Origin: Uloborus plumipes
Lineage: Eukaryota > Arthropoda > Arachnida > Araneae > Uloboridae
NCBI GenBank assembly: GCA_038373865.1
Contig: JAXGGA010006582.1
Span: 1 to 64,000 of the forward strand
Length of the DNA stretch: 64,000 nucleotides
Direction of reading: 5' to 3'
Position numbers and translations under genes: made by a program. The notes under the pieces were generated by a model. It was not told the origin of the DNA and did no database searches. It saw only the letters and a list, made by a program, of their open reading frames with translations. Of this stretch, positions 33,775 to 50,524 are shown piece by piece (the first letter of the stretch is position 1; each line of letters begins with the position of its first letter).

Positions 33775-34335
33775 CAGTGAACTCTCACTTATGCGCCGGC
33801 CCAAGGGACCAACAGAAAAAGGCGCATAAGTGAGAGAGACTTATAAGTGAACAAGCCTATTTAAAGGACTTAAACGCAAAATAGGTTCTAATGAGAGTAT
33901 GAATAAGAATGTTTCTATAGAAAAGGTACATATTACTACGGTTTGGCAATTACTGTAACGTAACTACAATGATAAAGAAAAAAGAAAAATTTGTAGCATA
34001 CCTAATTACAAACTATTCCCTTTAAAACGATGCATAATAGATAATTGTCCCTCTCCGTTTTCTAGTTCATGCGGAAAAAATGCCTTCCGTGAGCAACAAA
34101 GGCGAAAGATTAAAGAGGAAAGTGAAGAAAAATGCTTATTTTTTAAAGAAAATAAATTAAATTTTTTACATTTCAGGGAAAATTCGTCGCATAAATGAAA
34201 TATTTATCTTTAGAGCGACGCATTAACAAATGATTCTATCATTATTTTGCTATGGAATGTGTTTAGACCATTTAAAATCGTCGTATAAGTGAAAAAGGCG
34301 CATAAATGAGGCGGTGTATAAATGAGAGTTCACTG
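33775..34335. mobile_element. pogo/Tigger-like MITE
   Basis: TA at 33773-33774 and 34336-34337 flanks ends CAGTGAACTCTCACTTATGC and, inward from the right, CAGTGAACTCTCATTTATAC. CAGTRGAACCTC-like starts and a TA target are typical of pogo/Tigger elements. The body repeats GGCGCATAAGTGAG and ATAAGTGA motifs near both ends and has no transposase (561 bp). Confidence 0.8.
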
Positions 34336-34730
34336 TAACCTTTTTTGCCAATACTGGGATGTTAAACTTGCCCCGTTAAATATCAAAGTCTGTAGCATTT
34401 ACAATGCTTCTATGTACAATGTGACATTATGAGTTTTTCATGAAGTTTAAAACTTACCAGACAATTTATAAGCTTCTCATTAAAAGTCAATGAGATAATT
34501 GAGCGTATCTGAAAATTAAGTCAATTGGGTTGTATTTCTTTCATTTTTCCTCATTCTCTTTGACAGTACTTTCTACTCGCTAAGTCGGTCCTTTCATGAA
34601 TATTAATACCTGAAGTTTGGCGTTTGATTTATCATAGCTGTACTGAATTTAGCATTTTTATTAATCATAAAAACAAATAATTTAATTTATTTAACCTATA
34701 AATTATTTTTCAAAGCAAAGAAATGAATGC

Positions 34731-34772
34731 TTGAAAAAAAAATGAAATGAAATTTCATTTCTTTTTTTTCAA
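34731..34772. repeat. AT-rich near-perfect palindrome
   Basis: The centre GAAATGAAATTTCATTTC is perfectly symmetrical and is flanked by matching poly-A and poly-T runs ending in TTGAAAA and TTTTCAAA. Confidence 0.8.
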
Positions 34773-35752
34773 ATTTAAATCCGGCATATTTGTCTTCACA
34801 TTTAATACTCATTAATACAATGAATTATGAATTTATGTTAAAAACATCCAATGAAAATGTTAATAAAAATACTCACACAGATAGCGTATCTGCTTTTGTT
34901 ATAATATCTTTTAAGAGACAATCTATAATAAATGTGACTAATAAATTAAGATCTAAATAACGAATGAACTATGAAATGAAGCTTATTCCTCATTGAATTT
35001 TAGTTCTCTATGCTGAGTGGTTGAAAGCGGTTTGTATTATTAATATTCCGAAATATGTTTAATTAATTTTCGTTTGTTCTTAAGGTAACTTCCTTACGCT
35101 TTAAAATGGACTGCATTAATTTCGATATGGTTCCGCTAGATCATGCGATACAAAGCTAAACTTCTCATAAATCTTTAAAGACTTGGTTTTCATACAGACT
35201 TATCTCTTTTGTTTTTAGTTAGATTTATGTAGAGATTATTTCAAAGGCTTTTAATGCAACAGTCATAATTTGTTCTGAAATTCATTTCAGTTTTTTAAAA
35301 TGCATACAAGTTGTTTGTGGTTTTCTTCAATGCAAAATAAAATATATATTTTCATAAAATTAAGCTGATTGTAATGGGTTGGATAAGAATCAAATAATAA
35401 TTAAATTATATAATTTTTGGGGGGATGTTTGCAAGACAAAAATACGTTGGGGTTCGGATTTTAGTAGAAGAAAACTGTTTGTGCAACTTTGCTTTTTAAC
35501 ATGTGTGTTAAAAAGAACTTAGGAACTGTTCATAAAAAATGCACAGCACTTCTGCAACCTATTTCCTGACTTCCTCTCAATACTATAAAGTGTCATACTT
35601 CATCTTACCATCTCTCTCTCCCCTCTTTATAGCTTGATATGCCCGCTACATTATTTAAATGTATTGTGTAATAAAAAACAAGTTTTTCAATCAAAATTTG
35701 TCGATAACCTCTTCCTCTTCCTCTTAAAAATTTTCATAATTTCATGATTTCC

Positions 35753-35841
35753 ACTTCATTTTGAAATAGGTTTCATCAGCGAGAATGCGCGGCTTCTCTG
35801 CTTACGCGTTCTTGCAGATCCAACCTATTTCAAAATGAAGT
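35753..35841. repeat. 20-bp inverted repeat with 49-bp GC-richer loop
   Basis: ACTTCATTTTGAAATAGGTT at 35753-35772 is repeated inverted at 35822-35841. The loop (TCATCAGCGAGAATGCGCGG and following) is GC-richer than its surroundings. It is either a small MITE or a structured element. Confidence 0.75.
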
Positions 35842-36064
35842 AGTCCGCTTCCGCTTCCAATCCACGCGCCATCTCTCAGTGGTCCTATTTTAGTAAACTG
35901 GATGATGTTTAACAACTTTGTAATCAATTTTTCTTGCGTATTTCTTACTGTTTTAAGAATGAAAACGTTAACTCCAATATCGGACCCCAGATGGTGACAT
36001 ATGCGACTTCACTGCGTAACGCATTGCAAATTACTATACTTAGACATCTCTTTTATGACTATAG

Positions 36065-41879
<5,815 letters not shown>

Positions 41880-42410
41880 TCCTCCCTCTCTTAAAAGGAA
41901 CGACGCAAGCTGACGACTGTTTCTCGTGACTAAAGGAATTATTTCGCTCATTTGTTTATTTTTTTCGTACGGCGTGGAACCTTTTTGCCACTTGTCACAA
42001 TACGCTAAACTATTAAAAGGGGCAAGGCTTTTCTATTAATAAACTTTGCATCCCCGATCGAACGTCTTTTAGGAAAATCTTGGATCGCGAATCTCTTCCT
42101 TCATCGATTTTCGGCAAAAGCCTCAGCTGCTCTTTTTCCCGAAAATCATCCTCACCCTTGTCACGTTTCCCTTCCAGGGAAAGAAGGAAGATACAGGGGT
42201 CAGTGCGACACGCGATATTGAAGAAAATATTTCGCGCTGGGCATTCGTGGGATGGTCTGATAATTAGGGGATCAACCTGTGTTGGAGCAACCTGCTGCTT
42301 TGGGAAGTTATCGATTGGTGGAGGCAGTCAGGTGCGAGATCTTGTACGCCAACTTCGCTCGTCTGAAGAAACCAGCGCTAGTTTGGCGGCCAAACATTTG
42401 TAAAAGTTTT
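41880..42410 (+). other. CpG-containing GC-richer block, candidate promoter/5' exon
   Basis: About 500 bp are noticeably richer in GC and CpG than the desert before it (CGACGCAAGCTGACGACTG, TCGTACGGCGTGG, CCCCGATCGAACG). It holds the 108-codon ORF at 42080-42403, and CAG|GTGCGAG near 42330 could be a splice donor. Such blocks in AT-rich arthropod genomes are often promoters or first exons, but a repeat origin is possible. No TATA/initiator pair is claimed. Confidence 0.35.
42080..42403 (+). CDS. hypothetical ORF, 107 residues, in CpG-containing block
   Basis: I do not recognise this protein. It opens MDRESLPSSIFGKSLSCSFS, is rich in Ser and Arg in its first 40 residues (KSSSPLSRFPSRERRK), then has a small-residue stretch with Cys and Gly (STCVGATCCFGKLSIGGGSQ) and ends SSEETSASLAAKHL. 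No signal peptide, membrane segment or known domain is visible. It is one of the few ORFs over 100 codons here not explained by a repeat, and its composition differs from the AT-rich background. The reading frame may be fortuitous, or only part of it may be a real exon ending at a donor near 42330. Confidence 0.25.
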   Translation: MDRESLPSSIFGKSLSCSFSRKSSSPLSRFPSRERRKIQGSVRHAILKKIFRAGHSWDGLIIRGSTCVGATCCFGKLSIGGGSQVRDLVRQLRSSEETSASLAAKHL

Positions 42411-42573
42411 TGTCCCCTTTTCCTTTGTTCACTGTTTTTATTAGCGTAAAATGACATTTTTTTTCACGAAAAGAAAAAAAAAAACGAAAGGTTAAAGCGA
42501 TCGTGTTAGTGCTTTTTAGTGATGGTATAAAATTTATAATAGTATTTTGAAAATCTAACTTTAAAATTTTAAG

Positions 42574-42840
42574 AATTGAAGGGGCAAGTGGATAAAAGTG
42601 ATATGTGACAGTTTTAGTTTTACTTACTTTTTACCATAAATGAATGTGTTAAGGTAATTTTTTATTTTTTGCAAAACTTTTTCTAGAAATTAAAAATATT
42701 GTCACATATTGCCTTTATTCACTTGCCCCTTCAATGGTGTATGTGAGTCAACACAATTTAACATACACTAATTTGAATTTGTGTACGTCAGCGAAATTCA
42801 AATGTCACATAGCACCTTTATCCACTTACCCCTTCAATTA
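42574..42840. mobile_element. MITE with AATTGAAGGGGCAAGTGGAT ends
   Basis: The left end AATTGAAGGGGCAAGTGGAT, then AAAAGTGATATGTGACA, is matched inverted at 42804-42840 over about 36 bp. A second copy of the right-end sequence lies internally at about 42700-42736, in the same orientation as the terminal one, so the right end appears duplicated. No ORF. Confidence 0.75.
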
Positions 42841-42861
42841 ATTTTTGATTTAACTATTTTA

Positions 42862-43172
42862 TAAGTTCCTTTCGTTTACATTCATCGGGAGACAAAGATT
42901 TTGTTAAATGTAACATTTATAGTGTTTCTATTGTAATTTGAACTATCTAATCAGCAGCAGGGCTCCCAATTGTTAAAGCATAATGTAATTTGAAAAATAA
43001 TAGTTTTTCTAATCTCCTTCCTAAGTTCCTTTCGTTTACATTCATCGGGAGACAAAGATTTTGCTAAATGTAACATTTATAGTGTTTCTATTGTAATTTG
43101 AACTATCTAATCAGCAGCAGGGCTCCCAATTGTTAAAGCATAATGTAATTTGAAAAATTATAGTTTTTCGAA
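42862..43172 (+). repeat. 160-bp tandem duplication
   Basis: 42862-43021 and 43022-43172 are near-identical direct copies offset by exactly 160 bp, both opening TAAGTTCCTTTCGTTTACAT. Only a few substitutions are visible (for example T/C near 42924/43084), indicating a recent event. Confidence 0.92.
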
Positions 43173-43435
43173 TCGCATCTGTGTTTTAGCTGTAAAATAG
43201 GGTATGATGATTGCGAAAAGTTAAAGTATTATTTATTTTAAGACATCTACATCTGTTCTGGCACACGAAACCACTAATTTCATTTAATTACATATTTGAT
43301 AATGAAAACAAACTTGCTGAAATCATGTTTGCATTAACTATAAACACATCATTTAGTTATAAAAATGAAAACTCAACGACGTTTTTTATTTCCGAAAGCG
43401 AAACTTTTTTTTTGTCGTGTCTAACACTAGCCGAA

Positions 43436-43790
43436 CTAAATAACTCCATAGATCCTTATAACTGCTTTTGCGATTTGTTGGATGTTATCGTCATAAAGGT
43501 CTACAAGTGACGGCACTACACCTATTTCTCTCAGGTTCGTGCTTATTGCAGGACACTCAAAGATATGACAAGGTGTAAGCTGTGTATCTGGGCAATTACA
43601 ACAGTTTCTATAAACCCTTCTACCCTCTCCATCAATTTTCATGCCCCTGTGATGACCGGTTCTCAGCCTGGTTATAGTTTTTGTTATTGGTCGACTTGTA
43701 TTTGTTTCACAAAGCTGGTGTATCACTTGGATTGATTTATCTCTAAGTTTAGATTTAGCTATTGCTTTTGCATCTTGGAGATAGACATTT
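43436..43790 (-). pseudogene. non-LTR retrotransposon fragment, RNase H/C-terminal part (Jockey-like)
   Basis: The minus-strand frame is open from about 43790 to 43436 and contains AKAIAKSKLRDKSIQV, RPITKTITRLRTGHHRGMKI, then RVYRNCCNCPDTQLTPCHIF followed by ECPA, and ends NLREIGVVPS and DDNIQQIAKAVIRIYG. The TRLRTGH motif and the Cys/His cluster with HIFECPA are typical of the region after RNase H in Jockey-type LINE ORF2 proteins. It resembles, from memory, many spider genome entries. The reverse transcriptase core is absent, so this is a short fragment. Its intact frame suggests it is not very old. Confidence 0.8.
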
Positions 43791-43799
43791 TTTTTAAAG

Positions 43800-44464
43800 C
43801 GAAACTTTCATTTTGTATTAAGTTTGAAGAATATGTTTCATACTTTAAACATAAAAATGGAGCTTTACATGACAATGGCAATTATTCTGCTCCAGAAACC
43901 TAACGAAGACATCTTGAGCTACACATGAATTATTCTTCTTTTCACTTTTATAAACTTAAGTTTAAAAAGTTGGTTTCTTCTTGTTTTTGAATAGATTTTT
44001 TTTTAATTTACCGAAATAGGGAGTTTCGAAGCAGTATAATCTACAATATTATTATAAAAACTTAATGTTGCACCAAAATATAGTTGCTACCCGTGAAGAA
44101 GAATTTTAACTTTATCATATTTTGAGGAAATATGCACCAGATCCAAGGCACGAAATGAAACTGCTATTAGCTTATGTCACTTGATATCTACCACTCAGTT
44201 AATTTGACTCTATCAGGTAAGCAATTTTGTGGTCAACGCTGAAAATGTTGGTAGCACATTCAAAATATTGAAGCGATTGGTTGCATTATGGTCAAGATTT
44301 TCCAATGTGTGCACTAATTTATGAAAAAACGGCATGAGCTAAGAGTTGATATTTTCTAAATTTCGGCGCGACTGGAAGATGTGCACGATAGATTAACTTG
44401 AAGTGAATTCATTTTTTTGCAGTTTTTAAAGTACTGGTATTTGCAGCATGAAGTTGTAAGTTAC
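43800..44464. other. intergenic DNA, nothing recognised
   Basis: No ORF, terminus or RNA signal could be supported. Confidence 0.4.
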
Positions 44465-45005
44465 CGCCCTTAAGTCAAGGCTAAGGCAAAGCTTGCAACA
44501 AGCATATGCCATCAGCCCGGTTCGGCCTTCCAGAGACTGCAGTTTTGCCCTGGTTATGAACTATGAAAAATTGTAACCGAGCTGTAGGCACATGTCCCCT
44601 TATCAAAGCGGAGGTTATATTCAAGATCTTAGCTAAAATTTATTTAGCACACCAGAGAGAGATAGTCAGTAAGCAATAAGACTCTTCAACTCGTAAACTA
44701 AATTAAAAATCATTCTTTAATAAGCTGTAAGTGTTATCCTTGAGCCTAGACTAAGGCAAACTGCGATCAAATACCGACAGCTTGGTTACCAAATCCAGGA
44801 ACTGCAGTTTTGTATTTGACGCATCAGTCACGAATATTTATTATTTTAGCTACCAGCTTGAAAGTAATATTGGCTTCAATGAGAGGATATCCGCCTCCAG
44901 CTCGCGTGTGACTATTTCAGACTGGTGAGTCCATTACAAAGGTGAAACTGCAGTTTCTGGATGTCTTAACTGAATTGTCGGTATATGCTTGCAGTTTCAG
45001 TTTTT
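44465..45005. repeat. compound repeat with direct and inverted copies of a 60-bp module
   Basis: A module GCATATGCCATCAGCCCGGT...CCAGAGACTGCAGTTTTG at about 44501-44553 recurs diverged and direct at about 44776-44817 (AATACCGACAGCTTGGTTAC...CCAGGAACTGCAGTTTTG), and inverted at about 44945-44996 (AAACTGCAGTTTCTGGATGT...TGTCGGTATATGC). Each direct copy is preceded by GGCTAAGGCAAA or GACTAAGGCAAA. The block is GC-richer than its flanks; the class of element is unknown. Confidence 0.65.
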
Positions 45006-46447
45006 GTTTTATTTTATTTTATGTGTACGTGAGCTGTTACCATGTGTGGGACAACAATACCAGATTTTCACTAGAATTTTAAAAAATGGAAAATATTCAT
45101 ATAATTTATAGGCACGAGTTGAAATACTCTGACGCAGTGCTTACTTTACATGTGCGATTTCACGTGAAGTTTGCTTCTTAATTGCATTTTTCTATCATCA
45201 TTGCTGAATAAAGTATATCTGTAAGGTGCAAAACAAGAAGTATATTTTTTTGGAGATAGTATCTCACAAAAAAAGCTTTTTATATCTTTTAATAATAACG
45301 TTTGAAATATATATGTACTTTAGGAGATGTTTGTCTTTGATGTGCTTAAAAACAAAACAAAGCCTTTGCTTTATCAAAACTGCATCAACAAAATTAAAAG
45401 CCGTTTTTTTTAAGAATCAGGCAGTCAAAAAACTTGACATTTTTGATTTTGCTGAAAATTTCAGAATATAGTCTTTATTTAAAATTATGAAACACGTGTT
45501 TTTTTATTTTTTCAAAAAAAAAAAAATAATAATAATAATTTTTCTATCCGTTTTGGGAGGTCAAAGTTGGACTTTGCTCTTTTTTTCAATAAAAACATGC
45601 CCACTTAGATGAGCCAATACTTTTTGCTTTAGGAGTGAACCGTGGAACTGACAATTATTTTGTGTTCTACTATATCCCCACTAACTGTAAGTACATAAAT
45701 ATTTGTGGACGAATCATGGCGCAAAGGTCAGAGGTCATTCAAAGTTGTACGAAAAATAGCTTTTTAATGCAGTTTTGACCAACCAAATCTTCTTGTGGAA
45801 ACGGTGCACCACGGTAGTGTATATATCAGTAAATACCCACCAAAGAGTAGTATCCAAAAACATAAAGATATGTGCGGTTGATATTTTGCACATCGAAATA
45901 TTTGACTCTGAAGTTGCAGAAATCGCAAAATCACGTGACTTTAAGGGTCATTATTTCCTTGCACCATGAGTGACTAGATACAAAACTAGTTGGAGTAGAA
46001 GCCTTTCTTGTCCCAGAAACACAATCCGTTAACAAACCTATGGCTACTCTTTCAGTTTTTGCATAATTCGGCTCTAAACTTTGAAAAATGAGTGTTTTTC
46101 GGCGTTAAGAAAAAAGGCTAATTAGCTGTTTTAAAATAGGTATTGCTATTATTTGTAGCACTATTATATCACAAAATCCTAACGAGCGGAAATGGCATCT
46201 AAACATGGTAATACAGTTGAAACCAAATTGAAAATGAATTCTCGAAAATACTCAGTATACGTCAAAAACTATATTTTTTATTTGTCCAGGCGCCTTTTTT
46301 TTTTTTTTTACATCGCTTTATTCCGTTCCACTCCAACATGGTAAGCAATTTATGTACTTCTTGTCGCTCTAGTTGCTGTAAAACAGGAAAGCAATGTATC
46401 TTAAGTCTGATATAAAGCAATATATCTTGTCATATCAAGTTTATAAT

Positions 46448-46752
46448 GCTAAAAGAATATTTTGAAATGGACAATAAACGTAATCAAAAAAAAAAAAAAA
46501 AAAAAACTTCTGTTCAGCTGTACCCTCTTGGGCGATGTTGTGAATGTCATCAAAAACTCAACTTTTTCACAAATCAGAAGCCTCTTTAGCAGAATGTCAC
46601 TTCTTAAAAATCTTGGTACATTAAAGCCCCTCGGTGCAGGTCTGGAAATTTTTGATGACATTCATGACATGGAGCAAGAGGGCGTAGCTGAACAAGTAAG
46701 TTTTTTTTTTAAGATTAGGTCTATTATCCATTTCAAAATATTCTTTAAGAGC
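46448..46752. repeat. inner palindrome A of the foldback element
   Basis: Inverted arms begin GCTAAAAGAATATTTTGAAA on the left and, inward from the right, GCTCTTAAAGAATATTTTGA. They include TTGTTCAGCTACGCCCTCTT read from the right and its left-hand counterpart, and ATGTCATCAAAAA. The 105-codon ORF at 46462-46779 crosses it; its middle (RSLFSRMSLLKNLGTLKPLG) lies in the loop and has no known family. Confidence 0.75.
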
Positions 46753-47064
46753 AAGAATCTGAGAAACCGTCACGCCTAGCATTATGAGGTGATTCATGAC
46801 CTCTCAGATTTTCTACCAAAAATTACCAAATGTTTATTATCTTATTGAAAGACCAAATCCAAAATGTTTTGCTCTAAAGTTGAGTTGTTTAGTTTTTATG
46901 GACCCCTAAAGATGAAGGTGCGACATCAAAAATTAAGCGGATTTTCAAGACATGGAAGTTGCCGTGAGCCAAAACTCTTACCAGGAACTGTTTAACTCCA
47001 ATTTTCTTTTTGTATATGGAATATAGAAGGTTGAAACTTTACAAAATGAATGTTAAATTTGTGG

Positions 47065-47787
47065 TAAGTTGTTGCCGTAAGGTCAGGAAGGCCCTCAAAA
47101 CAAGGCATTTTTGACGTTTTTTAGCGTTTTTGAGGTCCAAAAACAGCTTGTACGTTTCAGTTGGCACGGCAAAAGTAGTGTCGTTTGAAAGACCAGTGTA
47201 AGCACTTTAAAATAATGTATAAATAACCGAGGAAAGTTCAACGTGCTTTTAGTTGCGTAGGTCATATTTTACCGATATTCAAACGGTCATAACTTCCTCT
47301 GCCAACAACATATTGGAACTTTTTTTTGCCAATGTCATACCCTATTCTTTGTCTTAACAGAACAGTTGAGTCCTTTGAGGCGAAATGTGAAAATTTTTTT
47401 ACAAAAAATGTACAGGAAAAAATAAATTTTTTGTAAAAAAATGTTTCACATTTCGCCTCAAAGGACTCAACTGTTCTGTTAAGACAAAGAATAGGGTATG
47501 ACATTGGCAAAAAAAATATTCCAATATGTTGTTGGCAGAGGAAGTTATGACCGTTTGAATATCGGTAAAATATGACATTTTTCGTATTTCGGCCTTACGC
47601 AACTAAAAGCACGTTGAACTTTCCTCGGTTATTTATACATTATTTTAAAGTGCTTACACTAGTCTTTCAAACGACACTACTTTTGCCGTGCCAACTGATA
47701 TGTATAAGCTGTTTTTGGACCTCAAAAACGCTAAAAAACTTCAAAAATGCCTTGTTTTGAGGGCCTTCACTGACCTTACGGCGACTT
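47065..47787. repeat. inner palindrome B of the foldback element
   Basis: A nearly perfect 720-bp palindrome: AAGTTGTTGCCGTAAGGTCA at the left edge is mirrored by TGACCTTACGGCGACTT at the right edge, and the arms meet around TTTTTACAAAAAATGTACAG at 47397-47417. It abuts the right outer arm directly. Confidence 0.85.
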
Positions 47788-48811
47788 GATATGACAGGAT
47801 ATATTGCTTTATATCAGACTTAAGATACATTGCTTTCCTGTTTTACAGTAACTAGAACGACAAGAAGTACATAAATTGCTTACCATGTTGGAACCGAACG
47901 GAATAAAGAGTTTTAACAAAAAAAAACGTCGCCTGGACAAATAAAAAAAATGGTTTTTGACGTATACGGGGTAATTTTGAGAATTTATTTTCAATTTGGT
48001 TTCAACTGTATAACAATCTTTAGATGCCATTTCAGGTAGTTAGGAAGTTGAGATATAATAAAGCTACAAATAATAACAATACCTATTTTAAAACAGCTAA
48101 TTGGCCTTTTTTCTTAACGCCGAAAAACACTCATTTTTCAAAGTTTAGAGCCGAATTATGCAAAAACTGAAAGAGTAGCCATAGGTTTGTTAACGGATTG
48201 TGTTTCTGGGACAAAAAAGGCTTCTACTCCAACTAGTTTTGTATCTGGTCACTCATGGTGCAAGGAGATAATGACCCTCAAAGTCACGTGATTTTGCGAT
48301 TTCTGCAACTTCAGAGTCAAATATTTCGATGTGCAAAATATCAACCACACATATCTTTATGTTTTTGGATACTACTCTTTGGTGGGTATTTACTGATATA
48401 TACACTACCGTGGTGCACCGTTTCCACAAGAAGATTTGGTCGGTCAAAGTTGCATTAAAAAACTATTTTTCGTACAACTTTGAGTGACCTCTGACCTTTG
48501 CGCCAAGAGTCGTCCACAAATATTTATGTACTTACAGTTAGTGGGGATATAGTAGAACACAAAATAATTGTCAGTTCCACGGTTCACTCCTAAAGCAAAA
48601 AGTATTGGCTTATCTAAGTTGGCATGTTTTTATTGAAAAAAAGAGCAAAGTCCAACTTTGACCTCCCAAAACGGAAAGAAAAAATTTTTTTGAAAAAAAA
48701 AAAAAAACACGTGTTTAATAATTTTAAATAAAGACCATATTCTGAAATTTTCAGCAAAATCAAAAATGTCAAGTTTTTTGACTGCCTGATTCTTAAAAAA
48801 ACGGCTCTTAA

Positions 48812-49436
48812 GCGTATTGAATTATTTAATATGTTTAAATCAACTATTAAAACCCTAATTGATGTTTTATGCCAAAGATGCTATTTTAATTACCAATATT
48901 AAACGTCACAGCCTTCTGTCCACAAGAGATAGACTTGCAGCCATAATTTAGCAAAATAAATGAGATCTACGTCGAGACTGTGCACGGAGATTCACGACAC
49001 ACGACGATTACTCATCGTGTTTTTATCAGTCATAAGTGGAATGTGAGACGCAATCTTACCTAAGCATCCGGAAATGACGGATTGTCCGAGATATTTTATC
49101 CTTGTTCTCTTCTAAGGTTTTAGTTTCACGATTCTTTATTTCTCTATTCTGCTGGTTTAAGGTTTTGAATAGTCAATGACAGCTGGTTTTTCTCAAGATT
49201 TTTTAATATGGTGTAAAGTAAAACCACCAGTAATTAACACTTATAAAGAATTGATTATTTAAAATGACACCTAATAAACGTGTGCAAATACTGCGAAATC
49301 AAAAAAAAATTCTCAAATTTGCAGAATGCACCTTTCACCGTTTTCAGCTGATTCTTCGCTGATCTTTTGGCACTCGCGTTTCTCTCTTTATTTATTTAAT
49401 TACTTTTTTAAATAAGTGTCGACTACTAGTTCAGTG
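48812..49436. other. intergenic DNA, nothing recognised
   Basis: A slightly GC-richer stretch at 48960-49100 contains no ORF or RNA signal that could be supported. Confidence 0.4.
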
Positions 49437-49677
49437 GTGGTGTTTCTTTACAGTGTGAATTGTAAAGGCGAACTATGAATTTTACAGTTTATTACAGTAA
49501 AACTAGCTGTATTGTACTGTAAAAACAAGTGTATACTGGCTGCAGAGGTTCCAGATTAAAACTGTAAAATGCACAGTAATAAACTGTAAAAGTAGCACTT
49601 TTCCAGTTTATTACTGTAAAGATACTATAAAATTAATTGCATTATTCTGTAAAAACAACATTCCATTTTTAACAGTG
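49437..49677. mobile_element. ACTGTAAAA-type MITE, copy 3
   Basis: The right end CAGTG followed by TA (49673-49679) and the interior TACTGGCTGCAGAGGTTCCA with repeated TTTTACAGT / ACTGTAAAA strings match the other copies. The left terminus is eroded and only approximate. Confidence 0.65.
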
Positions 49678-49896
49678 TAGAGTGCTCCTCTGAATAGTTC
49701 TTTGAATCTTTCCTCAAGTCATGCTGATAGGATGATAACCCATCTAGGACATTCAAATTCTATATATTCTCATGAGAGAAAACAACACTCGCTTGCATAC
49801 AAAACTTGTGCTGTTTTTCCCCATTAAAATCTTGCTTATTTGGAATACTAGTTTGTTAGTTGTTTGTGAAAATACACATACTGTTCAACCTAGAAA

Positions 49897-50080
49897 GGCG
49901 CTCCTGGCAGTCATGAATGCTTCCATTTGAAAACGGGGTGAGAGGTAAGGAGACTCACTTGCCGGTGCTTACAGTTTTAACTTCCTGGTTGAATGTTACT
50001 TTGCATTTCCCCCCAGTTTTGGGAAAAGCAGGAGCGACCTCATGCATGCGCAAATGCGAAGAAGGCCGTACGATGAAAGT
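49897..50080 (+). repeat. dispersed repeat (pair member with 22101-22283)
   Basis: Matches 22101-22283 in the same orientation, starting GGCGCTCCTGGCAGTCATGA and continuing through CACTTGCCGGTGCTTACAG, GCATTTCCCCCCAG and CATGCGCAAATGCGAAGAAG. The 61-codon ORF across it is not preserved in the other copy. Confidence 0.75.
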
Positions 50081-50172
50081 ACTCTACAGTACTCTAGTTT
50101 AAAATACACTTATATACACACATCAAGTTTCCTGTTGACCCTCAGCGCATAAAGATATAAAATAACGAATTG

Positions 50173-50523
<351 letters not shown>

Positions 50524-50524
50524 T

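Larger units (their letters stand above)
34338..36064. other. AT-rich DNA with two palindromes
   Basis: Besides the palindromes at 34731-34772 and 35753-35841, no supported feature was found. Confidence 0.4.
45398..48807. mobile_element. 3.4-kb TTAA-flanked foldback element
   Basis: TTAA at 45394-45397 and 48808-48811 flanks inverted ends AAGCCGTTTTTTT / GAGCCGTTTTTTT. The arms, 45398-46440 and 47788-48807, are about 1 kb each and nearly identical: a 64-residue reading frame in each arm (45775-45969 plus, 48253-48447 minus) agrees at 60 of 64 positions. The middle contains palindrome A (46448-46752), about 310 bp of spacer, and palindrome B (47065-47787, centred near 47426). No transposase is recognisable. 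A TTAA target fits piggyBac or a few other superfamilies, but the termini differ from the piggyBac elements at 1 and 6 kb. Confidence 0.85.

Noticed and set aside
45775..48447. Two nearly identical 64-residue ORFs as a conserved small protein
   Set aside because: They are the same sequence on the two arms of the foldback element; conservation follows from arm identity, not from selection.
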